Positions 46,449-58,273 are shown, counted from the stretch's first letter. The stretch is DNA of 64,000 nucleotides from Agelas oroides (GCA_949130485.1 OX422189.1:2985720-3049719), one strand, 5' to 3'. A program made the numbers and translations. Notes: generated by a model from the letters alone, not told the origin.

Positions 46449-47040
46449 TAAGCTCCCGAAAATACGCCGCCCCCCCCCCGCCCTTTTTGCACACTACTTT
46501 GAAGCAAAAGTAGGGAGGGGGCGTTTGCTCAAATATTCAATTCATCTCATGCATACTCCCCCTTCCTTCATTCCTCACAATCTTTAATACGCGCAAGGTC
46601 AACAATCACAACGACTGCCGCAGCTTTCTGGAAGAACAATTTGTTCAACGTGTGCTATGGGAAATCAGCAGCGCTTGTGAGAGGTATCGAAGCAACTTGC
46701 ATCGTCAGTGGTGACGGGGGACGACCCTAGTCTCGTTCCTAGACTATTTTTCCACCCTCTGTGTGCGGGAAAAATAGTCTAGGCAAGGGACTAGGACAAC
46801 CCCGCATAAACTTGCGTTCCCAGTGCGAGCAAAGAGAACCTTGGCTGTGGCCAGCAAACAAGACTATAGTAATTTTGTGACAGAACTAAATCAAAGTTCA
46901 CTAAAACCATGCCCAGAAGACGGTCGATACGGCTGGGGCATTCATGCGAGGGAAAAATACCTATATATGTAAGAACTTTGGGGTTAAAGAAGGGGGAGGG
47001 CGTTTGCTTGAAGGGGATGTATTTTTGGAAATTTACGGCT
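46449..47040. mobile_element. TIR element with C-rich ends, host of a nested MITE
   Basis: Left AGCTCCCGAAAATACGCCGC followed by poly-C; right, in complement, AGCCGTAAATTTCCAAAAAT and AAGCAAACGCCCTCCCCC. The left inner part has GAGGGGGCGTTTGCTC. Internal sequence has no recognised protein. Confidence 0.5.
46728..46793. mobile_element. TAGYCTCG-family MITE, nested
   Basis: TAGTCTCGTTCCTAGACTAT and complement; flanks GGACGACCC and GGACAACCC (8 of 9 identical). Confidence 0.8.
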
Positions 47041-47143
47041 GTCTTACTAAACGCCTTGAAAAGTGGGTTCACTCATTGTCATGGTAAGTTAACAAGTATG
47101 GGAAGAGTATAAACATGCAGGTTTGTGGGAAGATAGCAGTTAC

Positions 47144-47227
47144 TTCAGTGTTTTCAAGCTCTGGTTCACTTTCAGGGCATCAGCCAGTGCAGAGGCTCCC
47201 TCAGATCCAATTTCATTGTTGTTGAGA
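47144..47227 (-). CDS. LRR exon, type B
   Basis: 84 bp, LNNNEIGSEGASALADAL, ends SLKTLK. Confidence 0.85.
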
Positions 47228-48034
47228 CTGTGGAAGAGAAGAGTATTACAATACTTGTAAGCAGACTTAACTATGATCATAATAAAATAGTGTTAATTAT
47301 GAGCAAAGTAACCGCACCCCAAGATGCTTAATGCTTATAAGAGGTAATGTTTGCTGGTATATAGGCCACTGCTACTTAGCTACAAGACCTGAAGTAGGTT
47401 TTAGAGATCAGGATTTTGTGCTGCAAATTTTCCTGAAGTGGAAAGCCTTAGAGTTCAGAGTTTTGTGGTTTCTTAAGAAAGCTTTACCCTCAAGGGAGGA
47501 GCCAGACATCAGTTTATCAATGGTGAATAGCAAGGCATGCCTTCACCTCCTTTATACTCGTGCGCATTACGCGCGTAATATCAGCCCGAAGCGCGGTAGC
47601 GCGCTCAATACACGCAATGATTTTATACGTAGTATATTGAACGTGTGACGTCACGTAAGCGGAAAAATCGCTTCGGGGGTCGCTGTGAGGGGTGACAGTG
47701 GTGTAGCTGGTGAAGGGAGAGTTGTTGGTGTACCAAAGTTTCATTCATGGGGTAAGTGCACCATGCCATTAACGAATATCAACTCAGATTGGATGTTCAA
47801 CGCTTCCTCCGGCCTGTGTATTATATTGGGTTAGTTATTTATTTATTTACGTGGGTCCTTTAAGTTGCATCTTGGGGTGTAATGTGATTTTCAGCCAATC
47901 AGGTGTTTAGAAATCAATCAGGCAACTGCATTCTAAAGTCTACCTAGTCCAAGGGTCACACAGGGACCAATATCACTGCCAAACTTACACTTTGCTATAT
48001 TATAGTTCTACATGGAGCCCAAATAGTTACTTAC

Positions 48035-48118
48035 TCCAGTGTTTTCAAGCTCTGGTTCACTTTCAGGGCATCAGCCAGTGCAGTAGCTCCAGAAACACCA
48101 GTTTCATTAAACCCAAGA
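48035..48118 (-). CDS. LRR exon, type B
   Basis: 84 bp, LGFNETGVSGATALADAL, ends SLKTLE; donor GA|GTAAGTAAC. Confidence 0.85.
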
Positions 48119-48237
48119 CTGTGATGAAAGAGTGGAAGTAGTGATATAAATTAAAAATATACAAAGTTCATATGGCTATACGTAAATATTGGTGTTGTTT
48201 CACACTTTCTTTACTTTCGCTCTAAAGCATCCTGTCA

Positions 48238-48312
48238 AAATGTTGCCAAAAAGTTTTCCAGTTAATATTAATATTATATTAACTTGAAAATTGGAAAACT
48301 TTTTGGCAACAT
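48238..48312. mobile_element. Small hairpin MITE
   Basis: ATGTTGCCAAAAAGTTTTCC with complement GGAAAACTTTTTGGCAACAT around an AT-rich loop. Confidence 0.85.
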
Positions 48313-48429
48313 CAATAATTTATAGAGAACTTTTTATGAAGGAGCCAGCTGAGAAATCACTGAAAAAAATATACATACTGTTCAATGCTCACTTTTCCTG
48401 ATAACAAAGACACTCAGTTTCAAACTTAC

Positions 48430-48513
48430 TTCAGCTCTTCCAATGACTTGTTATGTTGGAGTGCTGTGGCCAGAGCTATGGCTCCAGTGTCAGTCAGTTG
48501 ATTGTCTTTGAGG
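48430..48513 (-). CDS. LRR exon, type A
   Basis: 84 bp, LKDNQLTDTGAIALATALQH, ends SLEELK. Confidence 0.85.
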
Positions 48514-49610
48514 CTGTAGTGGGGGTATTATCAGACATACGCATACCTGAGTTAGATTCACAATAAAAAACTCCACATTTCTGTTGCTATGGGAATGGTA
48601 ATTCCTCATCACTAGACATATCCTTATGTTGTAACTAAGAATAAAAAGGAGTGTGTATGGGAGAGATAATTATTGTCTACCACAGTGAGTAGTTTTCATA
48701 TGCATTTTATTTGTGTTCAGGCAATACAACATTCAACAGGAGCTAATCATTGGCAAATGACCGCTACAATAATATTTCAAAAGGAAACTCAGTCACAAGA
48801 CACTGGGTTTGGGATAGAGGCAATAGCAGAAGCAAACAAGTGTAAGTTACTGAGCGGTGAAACAAGACTAACACTGTCAAATGCATGATCCTAGTGTGTA
48901 GCATTACAGTAGAACTTGATCACTATGTCTAAGTGTGAAGCAACATTGCTGACTGAGCCTGCAAAGTTATTTTTTCCTCATGTCACATTCAAGTTATAGA
49001 GTGAATGTGCATCCACGTTTGGATTCCATATACTGTATCACTATGCACTACATGATGTTTAATGCTACTATAATATTATTGACAGGAGGGTAGCAAACTT
49101 CTTAAGCTGTATAAGCACTATTTCATTACTATAAAATGCTTAACCCTTCATACTGCATCATGTATCACAAACCATTCTGCAGGATTTACACATGACTTAT
49201 GTACTTTGAACAATACACATGTATTGATACAAGATTCACTGTATTGATACATCACATGATCATCATGTGGGCAAGTGCTGCACTTGAGGTAAATGATTGT
49301 GGGAGAGAGATGGCAAGGGTCTTGGTCAAATAAAAGCAAAATATGAAGTGCAGCACTACTTTGCATGGTTAACCTAGTGGAGCATCTTGTTGTGTGTTAC
49401 CTGTACACAGACAACAAAGATATTCTGTATGCAGTGGTGCTGCACATTCGGAGTATTTGTGGGCCAGAGGGCAAGTGACAGGCAAGTCATTATCGAATGG
49501 TAAATTGGAAACCGCATTATGTCGTACATACTCTTATCATACGTCTAACTCACGCTAATGTATGGGAGTCAATGGGGAAGCCTTGCAGCTGCACGCAGTT
49601 TATAAAAAGC
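48514..49610. other. LRR-array intron, nothing recognised
   Basis: No exon-like sequence with the family acceptor and donor. Short frames only. Confidence 0.45.
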
Positions 49611-49617
49611 CGTATTT

Positions 49618-49725
49618 TTTACTACAAGTCACGCGACAATCCGTATCAATACTACAAGTCACGCGAGAATCCGTATCAGGTACTACAAGTCACGGAGAAT
49701 CCGTATCAGGTACTACAAGTCACGT
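49618..49725. repeat. About 30-bp tandem repeat, four copies
   Basis: TACTACAAGTCACGCGAGAA then TCCGTATCAGG, with small changes. Confidence 0.9.
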
Positions 49726-49774
49726 GCGCTGCGTCTGAACGTGCAATGAAATCAAAGGTTCGTATGATAAAATC

Positions 49775-49925
49775 ATTATCACCATAGTACCAAGCTATAC
49801 CCGAAAAAAACATCACTCGTTTGTTGCCGTTGGCATTGTTACTCGTGCTGCGCACTCGTAACAATACAGACGGCAACAAACTCGTGATATTTTCCGGTAT
49901 AGCTTCGTACTATGGTGATAATTAT
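49775..49925. mobile_element. Palindromic MITE
   Basis: TTATCACCATAGTACCAAGC and inverted partner; the arms continue through TTTGTTGCCGT and TTGTTACGAGTG-type words to a GCGC centre. Arms are about 65 bp. Confidence 0.85.
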
Positions 49926-50165
49926 ATATAATCATATACTTATTTAGTGTCAATACATTTACTCCCATAGAAAGGTGTGCAATCGCTCACTGATTGGTCA
50001 GTAGCAATTTGCTGTAAACTATATTAACATAATGTAAACTTGTAACTTGTAAGTGACAACAATTTGGTGTAAACTATACAGTTTACTGTAAACTTGTATA
50101 CTACATCACATACATACTCATACTTATTATAGCATACTGTAAACTAGGCAGAGTATATGATTAAC

Positions 50166-50302
50166 AAGTAACAGCATGTTTTCTCGTGATTAATAGCACT
50201 CATGAATGGCATAATTGCACTCGGCTTCGCCTCGTGCAATTAACAGCCATTCACTCGTGCTATTAATCCCAAATTGCACTCGAAACCATGCTGTTAATTA
50301 TA
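50166..50302. mobile_element. Palindromic MITE
   Basis: TAACAGCATG(G/T)TTTC, ATTAATAGCAC and AATTGCAC occur in inverted order on both sides of CGGCTTCGCC. Confidence 0.8.
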
Positions 50303-50369
50303 CATATCATTAATTGCAGCTCTAACACCCAATAATTATTGCATGGGCACGTGGAACCCAAAAGGTACT

Positions 50370-50454
50370 TATGATCACTCTCAGATCAGCCAGTGCAGTG
50401 GCTCCCTCGTCCCCAATTTCAATCCACTGGAATTGATCTCTAGATCCTTCAAGA
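50370..50454 (-). pseudogene. Type C LRR exon relict
   Basis: Acceptor intact; reads FQWIEIGDEGATALADLRV, then loses the helix end and the normal donor. Confidence 0.65.
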
Positions 50455-50589
50455 CTATATATCAGGGCGATGATATGTAATTACTTGTAACTCCATTATC
50501 ACTTAGCATCCGACCCTTTCTTGGTAAAATAAGGAAGCCCGACCCAAAATCTAGAGTTTTCTTCATACCATCAATCAGGTTACAATCTA

Positions 50590-50630
50590 CTTAAAGTCTC
50601 ACTGTTCTGTTTGCAGTGCAATGTTACACA
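50590..50630 (-). pseudogene. Type A LRR exon relict
   Basis: Only the donor-side half survives (about LQTEQ followed by a stop, then DFK with GTAGATTG). Confidence 0.4.
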
Positions 50631-50772
50631 TGTCACTTTCAGCCAATCGGGCGTTTGCATTTTACTGCACTTTTAATCACAAACTTAAGTGTGCATTTAC
50701 AGTTCAAAACTGTACCAGCAACTGACAGTACTAAAGCAAGCCCTTACATGCACATAAACATGGGCACACATG

Positions 50773-50774
<2 letters not shown>

Positions 50775-50856
<82 letters not shown>
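50775..50856. repeat. (CA)n microsatellite
   Basis: About 40 uninterrupted CA units. Confidence 0.98.
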
Positions 50857-50858
<2 letters not shown>

Positions 50859-51253
50859 TGGACGGATGTACCACATGCACAAAACAGATAAAAGTAATTT
50901 CATCTCTCTGTCAGTCACTTTGTGGAAAATCATACAAACAAGCAATTTAGGCAGTTAAATGACCTACACAAGTGACATTTTCAATGTACCTGGTTGTATC
51001 TCAGTGCAAGTGTTTCTGCTATTGAGATGGTTAGTCTTAACATGAGGTCTGTCTAAGTATGAAATCACAAGAGAATTGGTCACATTCAGATTACTCCAGT
51101 TTTCAGAAAGAATGGGCACAGGATAAGTACTCTGCTGGGCACCTCCAGTTTTGCCATGATAACAGATGGGTTCACCACTACACTTATTAGACCAGTATAT
51201 CATGAGTCTACATTATGGTTTTATAGGTTTGTATGAGGTCAGGACAAATTTAC

Positions 51254-51337
51254 TTCAGTTTTTTCAAACTCTGATTCACTCTCAGAGCATTAGCCAGTGC
51301 AGCAGCTCCCTGAATTCCAGTTTCATTCAATTCAAGA
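51254..51337 (-). CDS. LRR exon, type B
   Basis: 84 bp, LELNETGIQGAAALANAL, ends SLKKLK; donor AA|GTAAATTTG. It is separated from the next upstream exon (57618) by 6.3 kb of transposons. Confidence 0.8.
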
Positions 51338-52356
51338 CTGTTGAAGAGATCATTCCAGAATTAGTGCAGGGGATGAAAATAAATTATTATATAGTGCATG
51401 ATAAAACTAGCTGTTTTATGAGCAAGCCGCTTCACCAAAGTGGATGGGTAGATAAACAGCTGTGTAAGAATCAGGGAGTGGCACTATATGACTATTACTC
51501 ATCTCATCATTATTGTTGTGTCTCTACATCTCATAAGTACTCACATTCCAGCTGCTATGTTCCAAAGAGACTACAAAGAATGGATAAGGCTGCAGCCATT
51601 GGTATGGACACTTTAAACTCAGAGTACTAAGCACCAATGGTTATTTTCAAAATTAGCAGTCAGAATGGGTGCTTAAAATCATGAGGTGCTTACATTCATG
51701 GGGTACTAAGAAACGCATGTAATATTACGGTAGTGTATACATTGTATATGAATGTATAGCTAGCTGTGATATATTTTAGGCCTGAAGGTTTTCTTCCGGC
51801 TAATTCCTCTCACATGTTATTGGAGCTAATAAAGTTCCTGAGAGGTTCTTGCTAATTTCTGGATATGTTTATCTAGAGGCCTTGCTTAAATGTTGATTTT
51901 TATCCTGTGTCAATAGCTTGCTTACAATCGGAGACAGACATTGGTGAATATTAACCGCTACATTCGAGAAGCCGAATCAGCAAATTCACTTCTGTGGGAT
52001 TTCTACTTTTGTATGGTTGCTTATCAACAAGTGTCTCTAATCACTGGATTGGACTGGACTCCTAAAAACACCAGAAATAAGTTAAGAAACCACTGGAAAC
52101 AAAATATATATCCTATTGCACCCTTGTATCCTACGTAGGTAACAGGGGTGGGTTAAAAGTGATAACTCCCTCTTATAAACCCCTCTTCATGTACTTTTTA
52201 ATTGAGATTACTTGTATACAGTATACATGCATGCGCAGAAGCAACATAATAACACAGCATTCATCATAGTAGTTTTAATAGAAGTCTGCAGAAGTCCACA
52301 TAACATCTGGTGTAGTGTTTTCAGGGGATAAAAGTCAATTTGACTTTCGCGCGCTT
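51338..52356. other. Intron, repeat fragments
   Basis: About 52034-52100 (ATTGGACTGGACTCC and AACACCAGAAATAAG words) has an inverted, diverged partner near 54985-55050. No gene recognised. Confidence 0.45.
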
Positions 52357-52605
52357 CTAGCATGAACCTAGAAATGTGCATGTTGAGCGTAGCCTACTCA
52401 TAATTTGGGTCGTCGCTCTTGGCTTCCAAGCAGCAAAATTGGTCAAAGCCCACCTTGCACACTTGTCCGTACAGGCTGGAACTACACCCTTCGAAAGCGC
52501 AGCGAGTTTGTCATCGTCAACAAAGCGTTCAGAGTTCGTTGGAGTAGAGGCGTCGTCATGAGATTGAGGGTGTGGCAACTCCATCAGCTGGTTGGGCGTG
52601 GTCAT
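52357..52605 (-). CDS. Crypton/ZMYM-QRICH1-like N-terminal fragment
   Basis: 82 codons: RFVDDDKLAALSKGVVPACT then DKCARWALTNFAAWK. The pattern (acidic RF.D.D, then K...A...L..F..W) resembles the short helical domain at the start of Crypton tyrosine recombinases and their domesticated ZMYM2/QRICH1 relatives. The frame ends at 52357 without a catalytic domain. Judged from pattern only. Confidence 0.4.
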   Translation of the reverse strand: MTTPNQLMELPHPQSHDDASTPTNSERFVDDDKLAALSKGVVPACTDKCARWALTNFAAWKPRATTQIMSRLRSTCTFLGSC

Positions 52606-52775
52606 ATTAGCAGTCGTACTGCTGGCTTCTCATCCAGGGCAGTCAGTCCAGTCGTACATGCCAAGACAAAAGTTAAAACAACGACAAGCCATTGCTATAA
52701 GTTGTTGCTAGGTTGAATGCAGTATCTATGGATGACGTATGGCACATTGACCAATGAGGTAGGATATATAACAGA

Positions 52776-52885
52776 TATACCATGGTTGCTAGGGATTTAT
52801 CATTCGAAAACCACGCCCTCTCCCTCGGGCTGCGCTCTTGGGTTCAGGGTGGTTTTCGACGATAAATCCCTGCAACCATGGTATA
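52776..52885. mobile_element. MITE with near-perfect inverted arms
   Basis: TATACCATGGTTGCTAGGGA and TTCGAAAACCACGCCC against complement TATACCATGGTTGCAGGGAT and TCGAAAACCACCC. Confidence 0.85.
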
Positions 52886-53053
52886 ACTATTACATAAAAT
52901 ACTAGGAGTACGCATGCGTATGATGCCTCGCGCTGCTTCAAGCGACATGCGCGGATGGGGCGCGCGGTGCAGGTGTCAGGGGTTGCTCGTTTAGTTGCCG
53001 AGCGCCTTAGCGCGAGGCTACTAATCGTGCAGCGTAGTCAGCTCGCGTTTGTA

Positions 53054-53080
53054 TGTATGTATATATATATATATATATGT
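53054..53080. repeat. (AT)n microsatellite
   Basis: GTATGTATATATATATATAT run. Confidence 0.9.
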
Positions 53081-53197
53081 ATATCCGTCACACTTTGATT
53101 ACGTGGGCGCGGTTTCTGTGGTCTCGTCCCCAGACTACTAGCCACGTGGTACTGGTCCGACCAGGAGGCGATCGAAAGATCGTGCGCGTGCGAGAGC

Positions 53198-53610
53198 TAG
53201 CCTCGTTCCCAGGCCGTTCCCGGCTCCAGTTTTGATCGCTTGCAGTATAAAAACGGAGGGGAAGGCCTGGGAGAAAGAGTCACGTGCGTGACATCAGGTA
53301 GACGTGAGGGTAGACGTGAGGGGGGGCGGTGCCCGATCGTTTTAATTCACAAACTTTGCGTTGATCAGCCTCGAGTCTACCATACAACGAGCTGTATTGA
53401 CGCTGTCTTTCGAATGTTACAGTCTCAAGTTCTTGGACAAGATATTACAAGAAGGACCTCGAGATTCTTCGTCGGGCACTGCCCCCCCTCACGTCTACCC
53501 TCACGTCTACCTGACGTCACGCACGTGACTCTTTCTCCCAGGCCTTCCCCTCCGTTTTTATACTGCAAGCGATCAAAACTGGAGCCGGGAACGGCCTGGG
53601 AACGAGGCTA
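53198..53610. mobile_element. TAGYCTCG-family element, 413 bp, about 135-bp arms
   Basis: Starts TAGCCTCGTTCCCAGGCCGT and ends as its complement. TGCGAGAGC flanks both sides (53189-53197, 53611-53619). The arms match over about 135 bp with a 140-bp unique centre. Long inverted ends and a 9-bp duplication fit Mutator-like elements. No transposase. Confidence 0.9.
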
Positions 53611-54047
53611 TGCGAGAGCCGAAACGGAGCAGGGGCCACATGGTACTGGTGGGAGCAGGAGGCGATCGACGTGTGAAAAATATCGTCCGAGAGCCGAAAT
53701 GGAGCAGAAGCCGTCAAAGCGTGATCGTGCTAGAGAGCGAAGACGGAAACAAAGGGACACTGCATCAGAAGAGAGTAAGGCAAAGGAGAAAGAGTCTGAC
53801 AGATACTCGCATGATACTACGCTCACTTCCTGAAACTCTTCAGACGACCGCTTTGCCATCTTCATCGCTCTATCTCGTCTCCAGCACCTAGCACCTACAC
53901 GCTACACGTGGTTACAACGGATATCTACTTGCATATTTCCGGATATTCTTCTGCGCGAGGCATACTCTGCGCATGCGTATTCCTAGTAATAGTATAGTGG
54001 GAGCCCAAAGAACAGTACAAAACAACGGTATAACGTGAAGAGTGAGC

Positions 54048-54332
54048 CTAAATACCTGGCTTGTGAAGAATCTCCAGTACATGCTTTCTACTGTTGAACT
54101 CTATCTTGTTCTCTTTTTGCTCTACTGTGGACTGACCTCTTTGTTTTTTCTTTGTCAGAGTCGCTAGCCGTCGGCTGCGTTCAGTACTCGCTTCTGCACT
54201 TGACTCAGCCAAATACGTACGTTGCGAAGGCCCAGCCGCGCTGTCCTCCCGTCCTCCGTCGCCAAAAACCTCGTCCCAACATCGTCGTGTAATGCACGTG
54301 GTATCTGATATCCTGCCTGGGCGTGATCTCAA
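54048..54332 (-). CDS. Unrecognised basic ORF, possible exon
   Basis: 94 codons rich in Arg, Ser and Lys (SRRLATLTKKKQRGQSTVEQ), with a donor-like CCAG|GTATTT near its end. No domain recognised; it may belong to a transposon or be chance. Confidence 0.25.
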   Translation of the reverse strand: MRSRPGRISDTTCITRRCWDEVFGDGGREDSAAGPSQRTYLAESSAEASTERSRRLATLTKKKQRGQSTVEQKENKIEFNSRKHVLEILHKPGI

Positions 54333-54430
54333 ATTGACATTCCTAAGCGGTACCGCAAATTGACATTCCTAAGCGTGACCGACACGTACGTACGTACGTA
54401 CGTACATACGTACATACGTACGCACGTACA
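54330..54430. repeat. Direct repeat and (ACGT)n microsatellite
   Basis: CAAATTGACATTCCTAAGCG occurs twice, then TACGTACGTACGTACGTACA type tetranucleotide repeats. Confidence 0.9.
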
Positions 54431-54619
54431 TTGCGAGAATAGATCCCTCATTCAGAGCCTCGCGCTAATGTGCTCGGCAATAATGGAACATAGGCTTTGC
54501 AGGGTTTGTAAACCCCTCACCTGCTGTTGGTATACCAATGGGAGTCTGAAATTATATGTTAAACACAACAACTTTACTTACATCAGTCTGATCACAGCTT
54601 TGTGTATGTACCTCTGTTC

Positions 54620-54699
54620 TAGTCTTGTTTCTAAGCCCTGCACAGCTTTCCATTGCTTGCAGTATATGCATATATGGGAAGAGCCTGGGAATGAAGCTA
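54620..54699. mobile_element. TAGYCTCG-family MITE, diverged
   Basis: TAGTCTTGTTTCTAAGCCCT and complement AGCCTGGGAATGAAGCTA; flanks CCTCTGTTC and CCTCTGTCT. Confidence 0.65.
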
Positions 54700-55084
54700 C
54701 CTCTGTCTGTGTGCCTCTACCATTGCCATTTAGGGTTTGGTGCACAAATTTTACTAGTGGTTATAGAGACTATGTGCATAGCAAGGGGCTCACATGAATA
54801 CTTTCCCATCGTACTCTAGACCCTACGTACACTGTATGGGGTCCAGATTATGTGGGTATCCCAATGAGTCACTTACTAGAGAAAGCATTTACTCACAGCC
54901 ATGCAGACAGGGGGCGAAAGAAGGGATTTTACACATCCACAAATCCAATACAGTTGGCGGCATCTGTTGTTGTCAGTTGTTGGTGTTTTTACATGCTCAA
55001 TTTTGTTTTTCTGAGTTTTGGGAAGTCCAGTCCATTTCAGTCCAGTGATTAGTAACAAGCCTTATAACCACAATGTAACTAGTG

Positions 55085-56060
55085 TGATGATTCATCATCG
55101 TGGGGCGAGCCTGAGCAAGCAGCAAACTGATTCAGTTGTCATTGGACAAAGCAGGATTTGTCACACATAAGTAGGTATCTTGACTAAGTAGATAGCTAGG
55201 TATCAACAGCCAGGACAGCTACTATCAGTGTGGCTACACATGCATGGACTAAGCTTTACACTAAAGTCATGAGCTGAATTTCTGGTGTTTATTACAGTGT
55301 CATGGCCCTTAGCTACCTGGAGCGACCTCAACGTGATCGAAATTTGTACAGTACTGCCTGTGGGCAGCCTGCCGTTGATGATCTATAGCAGCAAGGAGTA
55401 AGTTGCCATGCGTGCTTCAATGTCAGTCGTCTCCGCTCCGGGTCACCGATGCTAAACTCTGGCAATAGCCTTCACCTACTGAGTGCATGCACTGAACATA
55501 GTCTCGTGCCCAGACAACTTTTCACCGAGCGGGAAAGTAGTCTGGTGAACTGCCTATACCGTTTTGGTTCCAATATTTTGAAACTACCTTGACGTCACGT
55601 CAACTGGATTGTAAATTCAAAAGTGCTCTAGTAAACAGCAAACTCCTAGACAGCCTACTCGTGCTCCTTTCGATAGATACAATAGCCTAGTCTACTCACT
55701 GCAGCTAGGGTTGCCCGATCAATGTCCATTTCGCTAGTAGATCGTTGGCACGCAATGTGGAATGCAATCTTCGATGACGTCAAGCGTTAAATTAGAAAAG
55801 CACAATGTGCCAGCATTCCGGTGCACTTGAACGAAAACGGAATAGGCAGTTCACCAGACCCTTTTTTCCGGCGGGCGCATGCAAAAAATGCGGTCTGGGA
55901 ACGAGACTACACTGAACATGAGCTCGATCTTCGTAATATTCAAATTTAACCGCGCTTATTTAAATTTACGGTATATGGCCGCAAGCAAGCACGTACGTAC
56001 GTATACACACACTTCCGCAATGCAGTCCCACTAGTGTGGGGCTCGCTCAGGCTTGCCCCA
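55085..56060 (-). mobile_element. GCCCCACACTAG-family transposon, copy 2, split by a nested element
   Basis: Inverted relative to the 12603 copy: TCATCATCGTGGGGCGAGCC at the left and CACTAGTGTGGGGCTCGCTC at the right. Shared interior words include GGCATCGGTGACC-type and TACGGTATATGGCCGCAAGC segments. The 411-bp insertion at 55499 interrupts it. Confidence 0.6.
55499..55909. mobile_element. TAGYCTCG-family element, 411 bp, nested
   Basis: TAGTCTCGTGCCCAGAC and complement GTCTGGGAACGAGACTA. Perfect 9-bp duplication CACTGAACA at 55490-55498 and 55910-55918. Inner GGTGAACTGCCTAT and AGGCAGTTCACC are also mirrored. Confidence 0.9.
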
Positions 56061-56187
56061 ATCAAAATGGGTGTCTATATTCATGGGTACTTAGGTGCTC
56101 TATAAACTATGTTTTAGTGCCATTGGTAAGAAAAATTAGTGAAATAGAGTATTCATAGAGAAACATTTAGTATCTACATAATAGTTA

Positions 56188-56321
56188 GACACTGAGACCA
56201 AGGGATCTACGCGATTTATAAACCCGAGGGCCCCCGGGCTGTAGCGTCCCGAGCGCAGCGAGGGCGCTACTAGGGGGCCCGAGGGTTTATAAATCGCGTA
56301 GATCCCGTTGGTCTCAGTGTC
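56188..56321. mobile_element. GC-rich palindromic MITE
   Basis: GACACTGAGACCAAGGGATC and TCTACGCGATTTATAAACCC, then GAGGGCCCCC, mirrored almost perfectly; centre GCGTCCCGAGCGCAGCGAGG. Confidence 0.9.
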
Positions 56322-56964
56322 TCACTTTTTTAGATCAGGGCTAGCACTGTTGTAAACTCCAGCATATTTTCGAAGCAAATACCGCCATCACAAGCGACGG
56401 AAAGCTGTGGACACGAAGAGCCGTCGGGCTAGCTACCCTGCAGAGCGAACTGAGCGAACGGAACACACCTCAACAACCGAACTATAACTCACCTGTGTTC
56501 TGAAAGTACGGGTGCAGGTTACGATATACCTTGGTGAAGAAAGGTCACGCTGAGAACAACGAACGGCTGTTCAAAGCGTTGTCTTCACTCGAAGAACACA
56601 GCCAGTTTCAAAGACAGCGCTGCTCATGGAGGTGGTGTACGGATAATAACCGGACTTCCGCATACGCTCGAATGGAAAAACAATTTTTTTGGATTTACTG
56701 AAAACAAAAATTCGCTTATTTACACAAAATATACTTGTATTTACACACATCAAAATATTTGTTTATATATAATCCATGTACATACTACTGACAATGTAAG
56801 GCCAAAACAATGGCCTCATGCTCTGAGCAATAAATTACAGGTGTTCTATGAGAATTTACAAGTATTCTATGGGATTTAGAACACCTGCTGTTGACCAATC
56901 ATATTGAAGCATTTACTACAACCATGATCTAAAGTAACAGGTTCAACTAGGAAGATGCTGCATT

Positions 56965-57530
56965 GAGCCTGAGTGAGTAGCTGATTGAGCAAATTTCATA
57001 GCATGTATATTGCAGGTGACCACACATGCTGACAATGCACTGAGCTAATTGCTGGAGCATCTACTGTGGCTACACAGACACGGTATAAGCTTCACACACC
57101 GGAACTAGCATGGGAAAATCTGCCATATACTGATATGAGTGGTCTAGCTTGTTGTTCACGCACGGCCCTTGCCTGTAGCAAACTCCGCCACTGTGTGTTC
57201 TGACTTGCAGCCTACCTTGCCATGTGGCTGTCAGACTCAAGGTGCAGACTTACTCAGACCAAGTTACCGTGTGTGCTGCATACGCATTCAACTTGACTTG
57301 TCTTTGCTCCCAATCTGAGTCTTTCATTCTAAAGCCACAGTCTGGCAGTAGCCCTTCTCACTCTCGGCTGAGCTGCAGTACATGCAATCTTTGTGAAGTG
57401 TTTGAATGCACTCATTTGAAATTTACAGTAAGTGAATGGTCCAAGCAAGCAAGCAAGAAAGCAAGCAAGCGTACACATGCATGTATGCAATGCAATCACA
57501 CTAGTGTGGATCTTGCTTAGGATTGCCCTA
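56965..57530. mobile_element. GCCCCACACTAG-family remnant, copy 3
   Basis: Starts near AGCCTGAGTGAGTAGCTGAT and ends CACTAGTGTGGATCTTGCTT. The body is diverged from copies 1 and 2. Confidence 0.45.
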
Positions 57531-57617
57531 TAATAGATTTTCATGTATGCATGTATTTCACTCACATTTTCTGATATCTGCTGGAAACTGGTGAAATGCA
57601 AACAAGTTACAACTCAC

Positions 57618-57701
57618 TTCAGTTCTTCCAGTGACTTGTTTTGTTGCAGAGCTCTGGCCAGAGCTATGACACCAGTGGAAGTCAGACCATTTTGATTCAG
57701 G
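57618..57701 (-). CDS. LRR exon, type A
   Basis: 84 bp, LNQNGLTSTGVIALARALQQ, ends SLEELK. Confidence 0.85.
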
Positions 57702-57969
57702 CTATTATAAAAAAAATAAGTGAGCTTCTGATGACAACCACAAAGTTAAGAAATGTCCATTTGCTCTTCATGTAGTTACAAATCACGCAAATCAACCACA
57801 TCCAAGCCAGACATAAAGAAAACAAAGAAGTAGGCACATGTGGAATCCACCAGTTTATATAATATCTATTTTTTAGACAGCTATTACAGGCCAATGATCA
57901 TACAGGCTCAGGCTGTTCAACATAGAACTAAATATTGTTTGTGGAGTCCATGTCCAGTAAGTTACTTAC

Positions 57970-58053
57970 TTGAGTGTTCTCAAGCTCTGATTCACTTTCA
58001 GGACTTCAGCCAGTGCAGTAGCTCCCTCGTCTCCAATTCCATTGTCCCTGAGA
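57970..58053 (-). CDS. LRR exon, type B
   Basis: 84 bp, LRDNGIGDEGATALAEVL, ends SLRTLK. Confidence 0.85.
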
Positions 58054-58174
58054 CTTTAGGGTAGAGGACTTTAGAATTAGTGCAAGTAAGTAGTAACAAT
58101 ACAATCACATAAACCAGATAGGATAGCCTATCTAATAAGAACACATTTCTCAGGCAGCCCGGACAGTTACTTAC

Positions 58175-58273
58175 TTCAGCATTTTAAAGTCTTTGGTAAC
58201 TCTCAAAACATCAGCCAGTGCAATAGCTCCATCTTTTCCAATTCCTTCCCACTCAATTTTATCCCATTCAACC
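58175..58273 (-). CDS. LRR exon, type C (99 bp)
   Basis: Reads VEWDKIEWEGIGKDGAIALA and ends FKMLK. Full-length form of type C; the two left copies have lost one codon. Confidence 0.8.

Noticed and set aside
53240-53833. 197-codon plus-strand ORF
   Set aside because: It runs through both arms of a 413-bp inverted-repeat element; its N-terminal and middle parts are mirror sequence, not a protein.
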